This document shows, piece by piece, positions 1 through 10,842 of a stretch of 64,000 nt of DNA. Under the pieces are notes generated by a model. That model did no database searches. It was not told the DNA's origin and saw only the letters and a program-made list of their open reading frames with translations. A program made the position numbers and the translations under genes. Each line of letters opens with the position of its first letter. Positions within the stretch are counted from its first letter, which is position 1. Origin of the DNA: Ptychodera flava (Eukaryota; Hemichordata; Enteropneusta; Ptychoderidae); contig NC_091934.1 of the NCBI RefSeq assembly GCF_041260155.1, positions 41,925,898-41,989,897 on the forward strand, in the 5' to 3' direction.

Positions 1-94
1 CAATAAGACAAGCCTCAGAGTTGTCAAGTCAAGATGTTCATGTGACAGATAATTATACTTTTGTTCAGATTTACAGGTGAATAACTTCAGAGAA

Positions 95-305
95 TGAAAT
101 CATGCAACGAATCATTTTTATCTCCCAGAATATTTCTGAACACTGAAACTGCTTTTTGACGCGACGGATACTTATTAAAAATTGAGTGACCCCCCTCTGA
201 GCTGTTTGAAAAACAATGACCCCCCCTTGCAGTTTTCAAATTTGAGGTGACCTCCCCCAGATTTTGCCGGCCACCACCCCCGGCCATAATAACTGAACGC
301 TCCCT
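95..305. repeat. G-run dispersed repeat fragment
   Basis: Read on the minus strand this stretch carries several runs of 4-7 G separated by about 30 bases, each followed by TCA or TGG. It ends on the plus strand with GAACGCTCCCTTA. A similar mix of G runs ending in GAATGCTCCCTAA occurs at 51.1-52.2 kb, so I take it as a dispersed repeat and not a gene. An open frame exists on the minus strand but consists of the G-run translation. Confidence 0.45.
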
Positions 306-627
306 TATCTTATTGGCGTAAGAATTAGAAAGACTTATCTCGCAACAATAATGGTATAAGTCCTATAAGCATCGAGCACTGTACTTTCCCACGAGGACAT
401 CAGCATACTTTGAGTTAGAGCACTCTGAGATTGTTGGGCAGCCTCTTGCGTAATATAAGGGGCGTTCACTGTTGGCACTATGCTTCGCTCGTGGTACGTA
501 TTGCCGTGAGAGCACTCTGGTGAGTCTATATTTTCAATGCTCAACAATGTGTAACCGTACTCTCTGTGCCCAAGTTCAGAGGTTGCCATAAAGCCATTAT
601 GGTGATAACCGGGAGGGCACATTGTAT

Positions 628-767
<140 letters not shown>

Positions 768-914
768 ATGTCACTTTATTTATATTTATTTTTATAGATT
801 GGAGTTGGCTTATATTCTGATGATGGGTGCAGAACCTTGCTGTCATTTTACGATAGGATACATACACGATAAAGCGTCTAATATCGATGATTAATGCTGC
901 TTAAAGTCTATAGC

Positions 915-1290
915 CAACAATATGTCACCAGACTCTGGTTGCTTATCAGTAGAATTCCACAAAAGCGTCTGGCATACCATAGGGTGTGACCTTGTTGAAG
1001 TATTATTTCCCTTTATCTCAGGGAATCAACGAGATACCAGAAACTTTGATTTTTTCTTTGATTTAATAAATGAGATAAAATAGACTTAAACGACGAAATA
1101 GGGGATAATATTGTCTTCACCCAAGATATTTTTGAATGTACAAAACTTACTGATGAACCACGAAATATCATTAGCGTAGAGCGATGGGAAGCATTTGAAA
1201 GACTTAACAAAGATTTCATTTGTAATATTATTGAAAAAATCAACTTAGGTAATGACTTCATTCGAAGCATACATTTTCTTTAAAACAATA
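915..1290 (+). mobile_element. LINE reverse transcriptase fossil
   Basis: Plus-strand frames resemble the fingers/palm part of a non-LTR reverse transcriptase. The first part reads MSPDSGCLSVEFHK...WHTIG.DLVEVL, matching the usual 'KSPGSDGLPxEFYKxFW' block. After a frame change comes EIGDNIVFTQDIFECTK, matching the 'GRxIxENIxLxQDIIxYTK' block, then WEAFERLNKDFICNIIEKIN and LGNDFI, matching the palm motif A neighbourhood. The spacer between the first and second blocks is shorter than in an intact enzyme and the frame is interrupted, so this is a dead internal fragment. No 3' tail or target-site duplication was found. L1/Tx1-like is my guess for the clade. Confidence 0.65.
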
Positions 1291-1299
1291 TTATATGTA

Positions 1300-2470
1300 C
1301 AATTAATGAATTTCTTTATTATCAGTATTCACCTGCATGAGGGCGCAAGAAAAAGATACCCTCTATCACAATTGCTGCACTTTATGGCAACAGCTATGTA
1401 AGCAGAAAATGTTCGTAAAGACAGCACTGTAGCCTGTTCCATTCTAACAGCTAAATAAGGCGAGAAGAGTGAAACTGACGCCGTTGACAATACTTCACAC
1501 CTGATGAGTGTAGAAAGAATGAAGAGTCTGTGACACTGTTTAACAAATATGAAAAACGATGACCTAGCAGGCGAAATTTGTATAAAGATCTGCCATGATT
1601 GTTTTTGCTGAATAGAAACCATAAATCCTGAAGGTTTTAGGATACAGTTTATTCTATTGGAATCACTGACAACCTCAGAGAGATGTCTCGATATGCTTTC
1701 CATTAAGTAACGTGATTAAATAGACTTCTTGTTGGGTGTGAATATCACAAGGTAAATGGGCATTGCAACGAGAAAATGCATAAACTTCCGAATCTCTTGC
1801 AAAGTACTCCGGTAGTATCTATGAATATTGACGAAGGCATGATTAACTAGGTACATGATTAATTTTATAGGCGAAACACAAATAGTACCAGGGAAAATTA
1901 GTCTAAAATATTGCATATAGACTGAATTTGGAAATCGCTTGGACCTTATACATCAGATTTGATTGTTTAATGATGCACTGTTTTAGAGAGAAAAAATGAA
2001 TGATAATGAGCGAAAAATGAGAAAATAATTCTGAAAATTCAAATATTCAACTTTAATGGATAATATAGAAATACTTAGCGAGTAATATGTTTCTGTTCGA
2101 AGATTTAAAGGAAGCGATGTGAGAGGAAATTCTTCTCCAACATTCATAGCATTTAGAAAGGGCATCCATAGTACGCTACGTAGCAAATTTAAATGCAATC
2201 TGAATAGCTCTATCTGAAAAAAGGTTAAGCTCGACCAAAAATAAGAAAATTAGTCCAAATGCATTTGCGTTTGCAAACATCATGATCATACCGACAACCA
2301 AAGGAACATTCACCCTGAGTGACTTGCACATTAAATATAAAGTATTTCTGAGCACCTTTGAAAAGAAGAAGAAGAGATTTGACGGAGGACGACCGACGAC
2401 ACTAGGCGACGCCATGATGAACATACCTACCCCAACAGCTCCGCGTCTCCGACAGCAGGGCTGTAGAGCA
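1300..2470. other. No gene recognised
   Basis: AT-rich DNA with several short minus-strand open frames (for example 1329-1703). None shows a motif, a convincing splice-site pair or protein-like composition. It may include further decayed LINE sequence, but I could not identify any. Confidence 0.5.
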
Positions 2471-2479
2471 ACTGGTGTA

Positions 2480-2600
2480 AATTACGGTGTTTTCAATCGG
2501 GTTTGAACTCACAACATAAGTCAGTCAGTAACCTAGCGGAGAATTAAGAGACAGAACCACTCGGCCAAATCTCCACTCTAACAAATTAGTGGTTCAATAA
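2480..2600 (-). mobile_element. tRNA-derived SINE copy
   Basis: On the minus strand this reads as a tRNA-like head. An A-box-like stretch (TTGGCCGAGTGGTT) is followed about 60 bases later by a B-box-like stretch (GAGTTCAAACCCGATTG). Copies with the same order lie at 5.03-5.11 kb and 52.6-52.7 kb. The A box resembles the TGGCCGAGCGGTT of Leu/Ser tRNAs. No intact tRNA cloverleaf is claimed: the region between the boxes is diverged and the boxes carry substitutions, so it is an old copy. The full length and the 3' tail are not defined. Confidence 0.6.
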
Positions 2601-2786
2601 CCAAGCTAAATTGTTACAAATTTTCTGACTGCGCCCACTCCACACTGATGTAGAGTTCATGAAGAACTCGCACTTATATACCCGCTTTCGTAAATCGCAC
2701 ACAAACCTTAAGGAGGCAACGAATACATCGCTTAAACTGGGCGAAAGACAGAGAGTTAATTAAAGCAAGGCAAAACCAAAAGAATT

Positions 2787-3230
2787 TTGGGAAGGAAAAA
2801 GGAATCTAAAACACTTGAATACGCAACACCACTTAATGATATTCCAGACTCCTGGAAGCAAATTATCATACCAAATCGACAAAACGTGAAATGTATGATT
2901 AAAGAACTGCAAACTTACAAAAGTTATGGCAATACAAAAAAGTTATACTTCCTGACCGAAATTAAATGTTATAGTCGGACAACAATGGACGCTGAAGACT
3001 CAACGTTAAAGCGTCACAAACAAATACATGAGGATAAACGCCTTCATATAAATACACAATGCTCTGAGTACGTTTCTGCACGTTGTTTTGCTCGTACCGT
3101 GGCCCATTCGAATTCCAGGCTTGAGTCATCTGTTGATAAGGCGTGGAATGAAGCCAAGATGGCCAATACGCCCCCTTTTTCCACCAGTAATTACAAGTTG
3201 TCTTTGTCAAGTCGGGTGAATATTTGTTAA
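2787..3230 (+). CDS. Unrecognised 147-residue open frame, zinc-finger-like scrap
   Basis: An ATG-to-stop frame of 147 residues begins MGRKKESKTLEYATP. It is basic and polar. Around residues 75-85 it contains STLKRHKQIHEDKR, which resembles the second half of a C2H2 zinc finger (helix plus HxxxH), but the expected paired cysteines before it are missing. Another cysteine pair lies downstream without a matching histidine pair. No splice sites or neighbours support a larger gene. It could be a decayed zinc-finger exon, part of a transposon, or a chance frame, and the last cannot be excluded. Confidence 0.25.
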   Translation: MGRKKESKTLEYATPLNDIPDSWKQIIIPNRQNVKCMIKELQTYKSYGNTKKLYFLTEIKCYSRTTMDAEDSTLKRHKQIHEDKRLHINTQCSEYVSARCFARTVAHSNSRLESSVDKAWNEAKMANTPPFSTSNYKLSLSSRVNIC

Positions 3231-5020
3231 AATGGAAAAGTCACGTTTGTGGCCGAGGTAAAATATTGGAATACACTTTATTTGAGAGTAAATGTATAAA
3301 AGAGTTTAGCATAGTGTAGTTCTTATTTCGTTCGAAAACGTGTAATCTCAACAACGACACCGATATAAAAATACTGTTCATAGCAGAAATGGATAATAAA
3401 AACATTGTCCCTTAAGATGTTATTTACTGTAATATTTCTCGTGGTTTGTTATTCTTCATGGAAGTGACGTCACCCTCCAATTCTTTATACGTGACTGAAA
3501 TACTATTTTTTCCATGGATGATGGACCATCCTATAGTTAAAATCTGAGATGGTTGGGCACCATACACCACTCAATCTCTCAGTCTACATGGATTAGATAC
3601 TCTGTATTTTTATTTATAAGGTAATGGAACAAAGTTGACGATTTTTAGGCTAAGTTGTCAAGCCTTGAGAGATGTGTTGATAAAGGATGCACTTTTTAAT
3701 TAATGATATGATATTTTTTACTTATTTATCATTCGCACTCGGTGTTTGCTTTTTCAGATCAAACAGTAAGATGTCCTGACCCTATAACGTGCTTCACATA
3801 TTTACAGTTACCATGTAGATAGTCATGTCATTACATCTCATTAAGATGTCGGACATATCTGCGATCAAAGTTCTATTCGTAAAAAAACATCAATTTTATG
3901 AAAAAGACAATGGAGAAGTTCTGATCTTCAATTTTTTGACGTATGACATTAACGGCATGTACGTTGTACTTGCCCTGTAATTGTTAAAGGTTAAGTTTTA
4001 TCTGCACATGCACATCCAGTTGTGCAATATAGGATAACCTGAATAGAGCGTCCGATAGAACAGTTTTGGCTTTAGGAAACAGCAAATCTCTAGTGTGTTG
4101 CAAGGTTTCAGTAGCCATATTATATGAAATATTGTCCCTACCTATCCATGTAAGTACGTAAGACCACTTTGTTTTCGTACTATAAAACTCCATCATATTA
4201 AACACGAATTCTGTTATTTGAACCGAACACTATGAGTTCATACACTACAGTCACTTCATAGATCTAGAATGATCGTACACAGGTATCAGAGCACACGGTT
4301 GCATGTCGACATACTTCAAGTAGGAATTTATGGGAATTTTATCCGTTTAAAGTTCAGAAACTGACATTGAATGATTAGTTACTCCTCTTACAGGTCAACC
4401 GCTATACAAATGAAATTTGCCAAAAAATGAACGCCAAATTCAATGCACTTTTTTGCTCCAGGTGATACAAGTATTTTCATATCACGAACAGCTATTTTAG
4501 TGGTATGGTAAGACCTTACCTTGTCCGCCATCGCTATGGTCGACAGAGAGATTTAAGGCAGCGTGCACGTGGTTTCCTCCTCTCATGTAGACTGCCGTGT
4601 CCAGCAGGCGTCTTCCCACTTTTGCCTTCCCCGTTCTTTGAGAGATAAAGTGCCAAGTCAGATTTACTGTTTGACCCGTCCCTCATCAAACTCGGCGATA
4701 ACACAGTACTACCGATGCGCCGTCCCTTTTGTGGAGGGACCGGGCTTGAGGACGATGGTCAGTGTTTTCAATAGAGAACGTGCCCAGATGGTATTAGTAT
4801 CTGTCCCCCTGTGTTTGTGTACCCCATCTATCAGTAAAACTTTATTTATATAGAGAATAGTCAGAGATAACGTTATTCGTTATCAGTAGCTTTGTAGTGG
4901 TACAGCGTGTCACTGATACCTGTGATACGTGGCAAATAAGTAAAGTTCCAAGTGCCAATAATTGAACATGTTTGACAATTAAGCCACACTTTGTCTACCA
5001 TTAATTGGCACAGATACACG
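3231..5020. other. No gene recognised
   Basis: No motif-bearing frame or transposon signature was seen. The 96-codon plus-strand frame at 4563-4853 is Cys/Ser-rich without a recognisable motif, and the 73-codon minus frame at 3984-4205 is also unremarkable. Confidence 0.45.
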
Positions 5021-5024
5021 CATA

Positions 5025-5115
5025 CTAATACGGTGATTTCAATCGGGTTCGAACTCACAACGTACGGTACCAAGTCACCTGGCGGAGGTGCATATGCAAT
5101 CGTCAGGCATTGTTT
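5025..5115 (-). mobile_element. tRNA-derived SINE fragment
   Basis: The minus strand carries the same B-box-like stretch (GTTCGAACCCGATTG) as the copies at 2.5 kb and 52.65 kb, preceded by the shared CGTACGTTGTGA-type segment. The tRNA-like A-box end is missing or too diverged, so this is a truncated copy. Confidence 0.5.
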
Positions 5116-5960
5116 GTCTGCACGGATCTCGGTGTGGGTGCCTGTCTGTGTGTATGCAGAGTGTTTGTCTTGTGTTTGACTAATAGTACAGGTGTGCTTG
5201 TCACACATTTCATAAACTGTTTCGTGCTTTTCATTTACAGATCAGAAGTAGGATTTTGGAGTGATCGTGAGATAAATGAAGTTAGTGATGAATGTTGTCA
5301 TTAATGCATAAGTACAACCTAGTCAAGGTTGAAGATGTTGAGTTTTTGTGCGAATTGCTGTCTTTGTCTTTTGTTTATTCAGTGAATGAAAACGCTTTAC
5401 CATTTTCAAAAACGCGTGAGAGCTATAACGGTGTAATATTAATAAGTTAGTGAAGCTGCAAAAAAATTAAACTGATTGTGTTTATTTTCCTTCACATTTT
5501 AATGAGGTGATTTTTTAAAACATGAAGGAGGAAGTGTATGTAGCCAAGGTAGTTTTACTGTCTAACTTTGCCAGTCAACTAAACCTGGACCCAAGTTCAT
5601 ATTATCCAATCAACAACAAACGAAAGAATGATTATCGTACAATTTAAATTTGCGTTGCAGTTTATGTTAAGGTTTATTTCACCACAACTAAAATCTCTAC
5701 TACTAATGATAATAATAACAAAAGAGTAAAACACTGGTCTACAATGATTAAAACTGATAGCAGTATTACTGGAAAATAATTTCCAGGTGCAAAATCTAAA
5801 GTTCATCCACCATAATAAAGTTCCAGGTAATTCTAAAATGGCTGTTGTCTAGGGTTCATTCACTTAACTAATGTTCATATGGTTGTACAATGGCCGCTCC
5901 TTGAGTTGTAGGTCAATGTCCGTTCTGTTGCCATGAGGATGACAGTCTATCCAATAGGAA
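5116..5960. other. No gene recognised
   Basis: AT-rich sequence with no protein motif, RNA gene or repeat structure that I could identify. Confidence 0.45.
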
Positions 5961-5961
5961 A

Positions 5962-6183
5962 CTACGTTACACACACAAAGTCCTTCCAGACGATCCTCCC
6001 TGGGGATTTGGTATTCCAACCCTGGTAGCAATAATCGAGTTGATGATTGACACGAACACTTCCAGGCACTCCTTGTTGGCTCTTAACTAAGGCCACAAAA
6101 TAGAAACACACGCAGTGTATCAGTAATTCATTAAATGGATCTCCTCTGTAAGCACAGTCATGTAAAAGACCAATGGCAAATAT
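5962..6183 (-). other. Unrecognised open frame with duplicated start region
   Basis: A 73-codon minus-strand frame without an ATG reads IGLLHDCAYRGDPFNELL, continues through VPGSVRVNHQLDYCYQGW, and ends KSPGRIVWKDFVCVT before a stop. Composition is protein-like (Trp, Tyr, Cys and Gly present) in otherwise AT-rich DNA. Its first part, coding LLHDCAYR, is repeated almost identically about 380 bases upstream at 6531-6556, where it is followed by a splice-donor-like GTATGTG. It could be an exon of an unknown gene or part of a transposase. I do not recognise the family. Confidence 0.3.
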
Positions 6184-6482
6184 TTAAGCGTTTCCTTCTA
6201 TTTACACAATCTCATTCAGGATGAGACTAAGTCAAAATGATAGCAAATACACTCTACAAAAATCCCATTGAAACAAAGCAACTAAGAATCACAGAAAATT
6301 TCGTTCAAAATCAGAAAACCCAAATTTCAACATGTTAAATAAAACTTAATTACTATCATAAAGCACTACTGGAATCAAACTAACTACAGAATAGCGTCTT
6401 AGAAACTTTTCCACGTTAATTGGGAAAACATATGGTCCTTCCACGTTTCATCTTGAGGGGTGTGTCTCACACTCTGAGACTT

Positions 6483-6610
6483 TTAAAAGTACATTGCTTT
6501 CAATACAAAAGTATTTAAATACACATACCTGTAAGCACAGTCATGTAAAAGATCAACCACGTTGTCTTGGAATTTTTCTTGGTAGTTAGACGGATAATAA
6601 TTCCTAAACG
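6483..6610 (-). other. Exon-like open frame sharing LLHDCAYR
   Basis: The minus strand reads NYYPSNYQEKFQDNVVDLL followed by HDCAYR. An acceptor-like ACGTTTAG precedes it, and GCTTACAG|GTATGTG follows as a donor-like site. The 23-base stretch coding LLHDCAYR is shared with the frame at 5962-6183. Either this is a real exon whose 3' part was tandemly duplicated, or both are pieces of one mobile element. Confidence 0.25.
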
Positions 6611-6619
6611 TACGTCCAC

Positions 6620-7730
6620 ACCAAAACACTGTCTTCAAGCAGTGAAAAATCAGTAAAGCATTGCAATGCATTGTGGGTGAAGACGCTATCAATGAAATTC
6701 CACACATGTGTCATCACACTCAACAACACGCAGTAGACCTAATCACATGACTTACAATCGTAACCGGGGTTACATGTATATTTTCAAATTCCAGCCTAAT
6801 CTGAGAGTTGTTTGCCACGATAACAGGACGATTTCATCAGTGAGACTTAGTGATCCGAGTGCGACGATTTCAAGTCGTACTTTGGTCTTTTTCCAATAAG
6901 CTGTACCTTTGGGAAATTTTTCGGAAACTCAGATTGTGAAATACTTAATTTGCCTGCTGATGGTTTTATTTCGAAGCCTGTGGATACATAAGGTTCATAT
7001 CGTCTTGTGTTTTTAAAAATGCAAAATTTGAATTGTCGCCGTAGAGTTAAACAGGGCTCAGTGGCCATTTTGAATGTCAAATAATGGTAAGTTACAGTAA
7101 TATTAATTTACGAAAATATAATCATCGAGAAAAATTGAGCGAACGTTTGAAAGGTTCGGGTTCAAGGCGCGTACTACTGTAATCTAGTGTTTGCTGTGGA
7201 TAGTAGAGGGGGAACCCCTCTTTTGTGTGTGTTAGTCAAAGGGATAGCGTGCAGAAACGTAAGCATTGCTTGACCTGTGTTTTCTTGGGTTGATTTTGAA
7301 CTAAGTGTTGTAAAATGTCTTATCGGATATGCATGTATATTATGTTACCGTAGTAACCACAGCATAATTCATTAAAAGTGAATGAATTGCTTATTCCACG
7401 ACATCTTCACGTGACCTTACAGAAATAGTGTTATCGACCTCAGAGATAATACTGTCTGGACGTTCGATAGCCCGGTGCACGAGGGGCGTATCTCCTATGC
7501 TTTAAAACACAGACGATGCGTCCCTCTTGCGCTAGGCCATCGAGTTGTGCTTGCCAGCTTAAATAGTTTGCTGTTCTACCCTCAAGGTGCAGTCTTGTGT
7601 CGAAATACTGATTTTTGCGTGAATTTGTCGAACCCAAATTTTCGGCCCACAATGTTTAAGTTCATTGTGGTTTCTATATCTTCAAAGCCTACTGAATCAG
7701 GATCTTTATGAAGCAACCCTGGTACAATTT
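6620..7730. other. No gene recognised
   Basis: No supported gene. A short imperfect palindromic segment around 7477-7530 (arms near CGAGGGGCGTA and TGCGTCCCTC) may be a decayed foldback element. Confidence 0.4.
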
Positions 7731-7734
7731 GGCA

Positions 7735-8035
7735 TTTTGAAATATTCAAGATGGCCGCCGAGATGGACGACAAAATATGTAAATTGTAATATCTCAGCTC
7801 TATGAGATGTTGTGAATGTGGTATTGGAGTCATTTGCCAGGAACCAGGGTTCAGAAATTCATTTATTTCACTTGTACAACTCTAAATAATCCATGAAAAT
7901 TAAAGATGGCTGCCAAACCAACTGCCAAAAAAGGTAAAATCATGTCAGGTGAAATGTCATATTTCAGTTCCATGAGATACTGTTGGAGTCATTGTGGTGA
8001 CTTTTGCCAGGTAAACGGGGTAAAAGAATTTATAT
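7735..8035 (+). repeat. Two diverged copies of a ~155-bp tandem repeat
   Basis: Two consecutive units share AAGATGGC(C/T)GCC near the start, a TCA/TTCAG(C/T)TC(T/C)ATGAGAT block in the middle and TTGCCAGG near the end. The unit resembles the satellite-like repeats elsewhere in the window but is a different sequence. Confidence 0.5.
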
Positions 8036-8195
8036 CTTTTAATGGCTGACATGTGCTATCCTTAATTTGCATAAAAACCCCAAGATGCTTTTTTCAGTAT
8101 GTAACGAGTAAACTATTCGATTGATTCTGGTGCCTTGGGACAGGTTGTAGGAGTCAAGGAATTGGCATCTTTCGTTACATTGTTGCAACCATACA

Positions 8196-9425
8196 TGAAC
8201 TGAAAATGCTCACGTACTTCAGGATATATCGCAGTTGCCTGTGAATTTAAACTTTTGCAACATATTTGCAACTTCATTGAAAGTGTTATGATCAACATCA
8301 TGAATAATATTTACCTCAGATTCATTCCAAAGATCATTAAGTATATAATATGTAATTAGCTGAAATAAAAATACTAAATTTCTTTGGCTGCTGTCATTGT
8401 GTCACCACTTCATATAGCAAGTGTAATTCCCTTTGGTCAAGTACTTCAAGCTATAAATTCCAAACTGTGAAAGCTCATTAGATATGCATATTATAAATTA
8501 GCTGACATGAAAATGGGAAATGACTTTCAATATCGTTTCAACCTGGTATCATCAATGTACATGGCATGTTTCACCAAATTTGATCAAGTAAAACCTGGTA
8601 TACATCCCTTATTAGGAAAGTTCATGAGGTATGCAAATTAGGAATTGGCTGACGTAAAAATGTTTAACAACTTGCAATAATGTTGTATCATAGTATCTTC
8701 ATAGATAGCAAGTTTTGTCAACTTTGGTGGAGTCAATACAGATAAATATCCCTAATTAGGAAAAATCATAGAATATGCAAATTAGGAAATGGTTGAAGTA
8801 AAACTGCTTAATAACTTTCAATAATGTTATACCATAGTATCTTCAATGTACATTACAACCTTCAACTTCAATAGTCAAGTCAGTTGTATATCCCTAATTA
8901 GTAAAGTTCATTAGATATGCAAATTAGAAATTACCTTTCACGTCACAAGTTAAAGGTATACTGTCACTTGTAATCTAAATATGCCCACATATGATCAAAG
9001 GGTGTTCTTTGGTATTAAAAATGCCCATGTGAGGGCGCTGTTTTTAAACAGCAACAAACGCTTAGATTTTCTCTTTCCATGGTTACTGTGGCAAAATTGG
9101 AACAGGTGACAGTATTCCTTTAATACCTTCATGGCTGATATATCCTGGTGTGATCAACATTTGTAGCAAACTAATCAAATTGTGTGCTGTCGTTCTCAAT
9201 GTATATCCATTTTTCTAAAATAATTAATTATGCAAATGAGCAAAAAGTATGCAAGCATCACCCACCAAAAACTAATAATTTATTGCCATTTGCTAACTGA
9301 ATCTATGTACCAGATTTGATTCTGATCTGAAGAGCCGTTTTGAGATATCGGGCCAACAGACAGACAAACAGACAGACAGATATTGCTGTTAAATAAGCTC
9401 ACGTGTGAACATGTGAGCTAAACAT
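8196..9425 (+). repeat. 1.2-kb dispersed repeat with internal tandem monomers
   Basis: The element starts near TGAACTGAAAATGCTCACGT. It contains four or more diverged monomers of about 140 bp, each with TCCCTAATTAGGAAA..TTCAT..ATATGCAAATTAG, a 'TTGCTA..TTTTGTCAACTTTGG'-like block, and a GACAGACAGA run near the end. It closes with the imperfect palindrome GCTCACGTGTGAACATGTGAGC (split here as GCTCACGTGTG / AACATGTGAGC) followed by TAAA. Related copies lie at 16.96-17.73 kb and 37.92-38.35 kb in the same orientation. No coding capacity is seen, so it would be non-autonomous if mobile. Confidence 0.65.
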
Positions 9426-10079
9426 GATGCATTTAAATTTGAGTATCCTTACACTGCAATCGCAACGTGCAAATACCATCTTTCTATGAAACTGATTTAC
9501 ATTTAAATTACACATGTCACATACCTGTACCGTTTACAGAAAGTCGAAAAATATTTGGCTATGTCTCATTTTTTTATTGATTATCGTCTTTTTTACAACA
9601 ACGGCGATGATGACGATGATAATGAATGTGATATTTAATGTAAGTGGAATACACCATCAAAATATTCATTCATGATTCTTTTCGGCGGACAATGAATAAG
9701 TTTTATACAGATCACATTGTCTGACAATAGATTAAATACCTGGAGAGAATATGTCATAAATATTGTTGTCAACATTTACTTCATCATGAATGTGCTTTCT
9801 GTTATTGATTAAAATATCGTTGCATTGTTTTCATTAAACGTCTTTCCAGCCAGCGTTTTGGATATTGCTAATCATTGTTATTTTCTAACTACGTCATCAT
9901 ATCACTTTTGCCCAACGTTAGAAAAAATCTTTGTCTTATTGTCTGAAAGTGAAGACTTCACTGAAGCTATGTAAGGGTCACTATTGAATCACCATCGTTG
10001 TCAAAAACATAATAAATTTGTCATTTATATCAATACCAATCGATGACTGCAAGTTCAATACGTGCTGCTCTAATTAATT
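9426..10079. other. No gene recognised
   Basis: AT-rich sequence with a short GATGATGACGATGAT run near 9605. I see nothing else. Confidence 0.45.
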
Positions 10080-10330
10080 CTGACTACTGTCTTTCATTCA
10101 TAAAGACCATCCGGGTACCTGAAAAGCTGTATCGGCTGTCCTTTTTGCTATGTCAAAGGAACACGGCGAGTGGGAAACCAAATGAAAGTGCATAACTCTA
10201 TTCTTCATGGTTATCCCATAAAATGCCCTAAGCGAATATCAAGAGTACATCTGTGTCTAAGATTCACGTACATTCCAAGTATTGCTTGGATTGTTGCGGA
10301 CAAAGTTGGTAATCTTAAATGCGCCCATTG
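10080..10330 (+). mobile_element. Possible GIY-YIG-like retroelement fragment
   Basis: One plus-strand frame reads CIGCPFCYVKGTRRVGNQMK then VHNSILHGYPIKCPKRIS and ends near KVGNLKCAH. The CxxC, Y-V-x-G-T-R-R and downstream histidine resemble the degenerate GIY-YIG nuclease end of Penelope-like elements (usual form CxxC..YIGETxRxLxxRxxxH). The frame has no start codon and no neighbouring reverse transcriptase was found. A chance resemblance is possible. Confidence 0.35.
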
Positions 10331-10629
10331 ACAACAATAGAGACACATAGGGACAATAATAAAGTTATATAAAGGTAACATTAGACGGATAAAACTCCGT
10401 TTAAAGCCTCTGCTTGGCGTAAAAGTTTAAATCCCAAACTCTTATATTACAAAAGGATATTATCACTTGGGCATTTTGCCATCCATTTAACCTGGAATAT
10501 AGATTCCTAGAAATCTTTGTCGGTATTTCAGGACGAACAGAAGGTTTTGCAATATCAGATAATATAGATTAATTAGTTTATTTCTCTGTCAATTAGATGA
10601 ATTGTTATCTATCATGTTTGATCTGAAAT

Positions 10630-10635
10630 TTTATT
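10630..10635 (-). terminator. Candidate polyadenylation signal, gene A
   Basis: AATAAA on the minus strand, about 58 bases beyond the gene A stop codon. A second AATAAA lies about 50 bases further on, near 10577-10582. Confidence 0.5.
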
Positions 10636-10692
10636 TCAAAACATCTGAAGACAAGTGTGCATAACAGGTTGTCACCGATTGCGACATGTGGT

Positions 10693-10842
10693 TTATGTTG
10701 TTTCGTTGAATGAGGGTGTTCTCTTAGCACTTTCAACATCGTGCTCGTCAGTGTTGCTGCTCTTGCGTTTCCTGTCCTGTGGAAGACCCTGCGAAGCTGT
10801 AGGCTTTTTGGGATCAGTTACTGTACTTAATAGACCAATATT
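10693..10842 (-). CDS. SAMHD1: Gene A exon 15 (terminal)
   Basis: The acceptor TTTCTTTTAG is in phase 0 with exon 14. The exon codes 49 residues and a TAA stop. It starts [19 protein letters not shown], contains the basic run DRKRKSS and ends [12 protein letters not shown]. It corresponds in place to the human C-terminal tail that holds the CDK site T592-P, but the sequences do not align. The RTP here is a possible proline-directed phosphosite (inference). Confidence 0.7.
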   Translation of the reverse strand, partial: NIGLLSTVTDPKKPTASQGLPQDRKRKSSNTDEHDVESAKRTPSFNETT

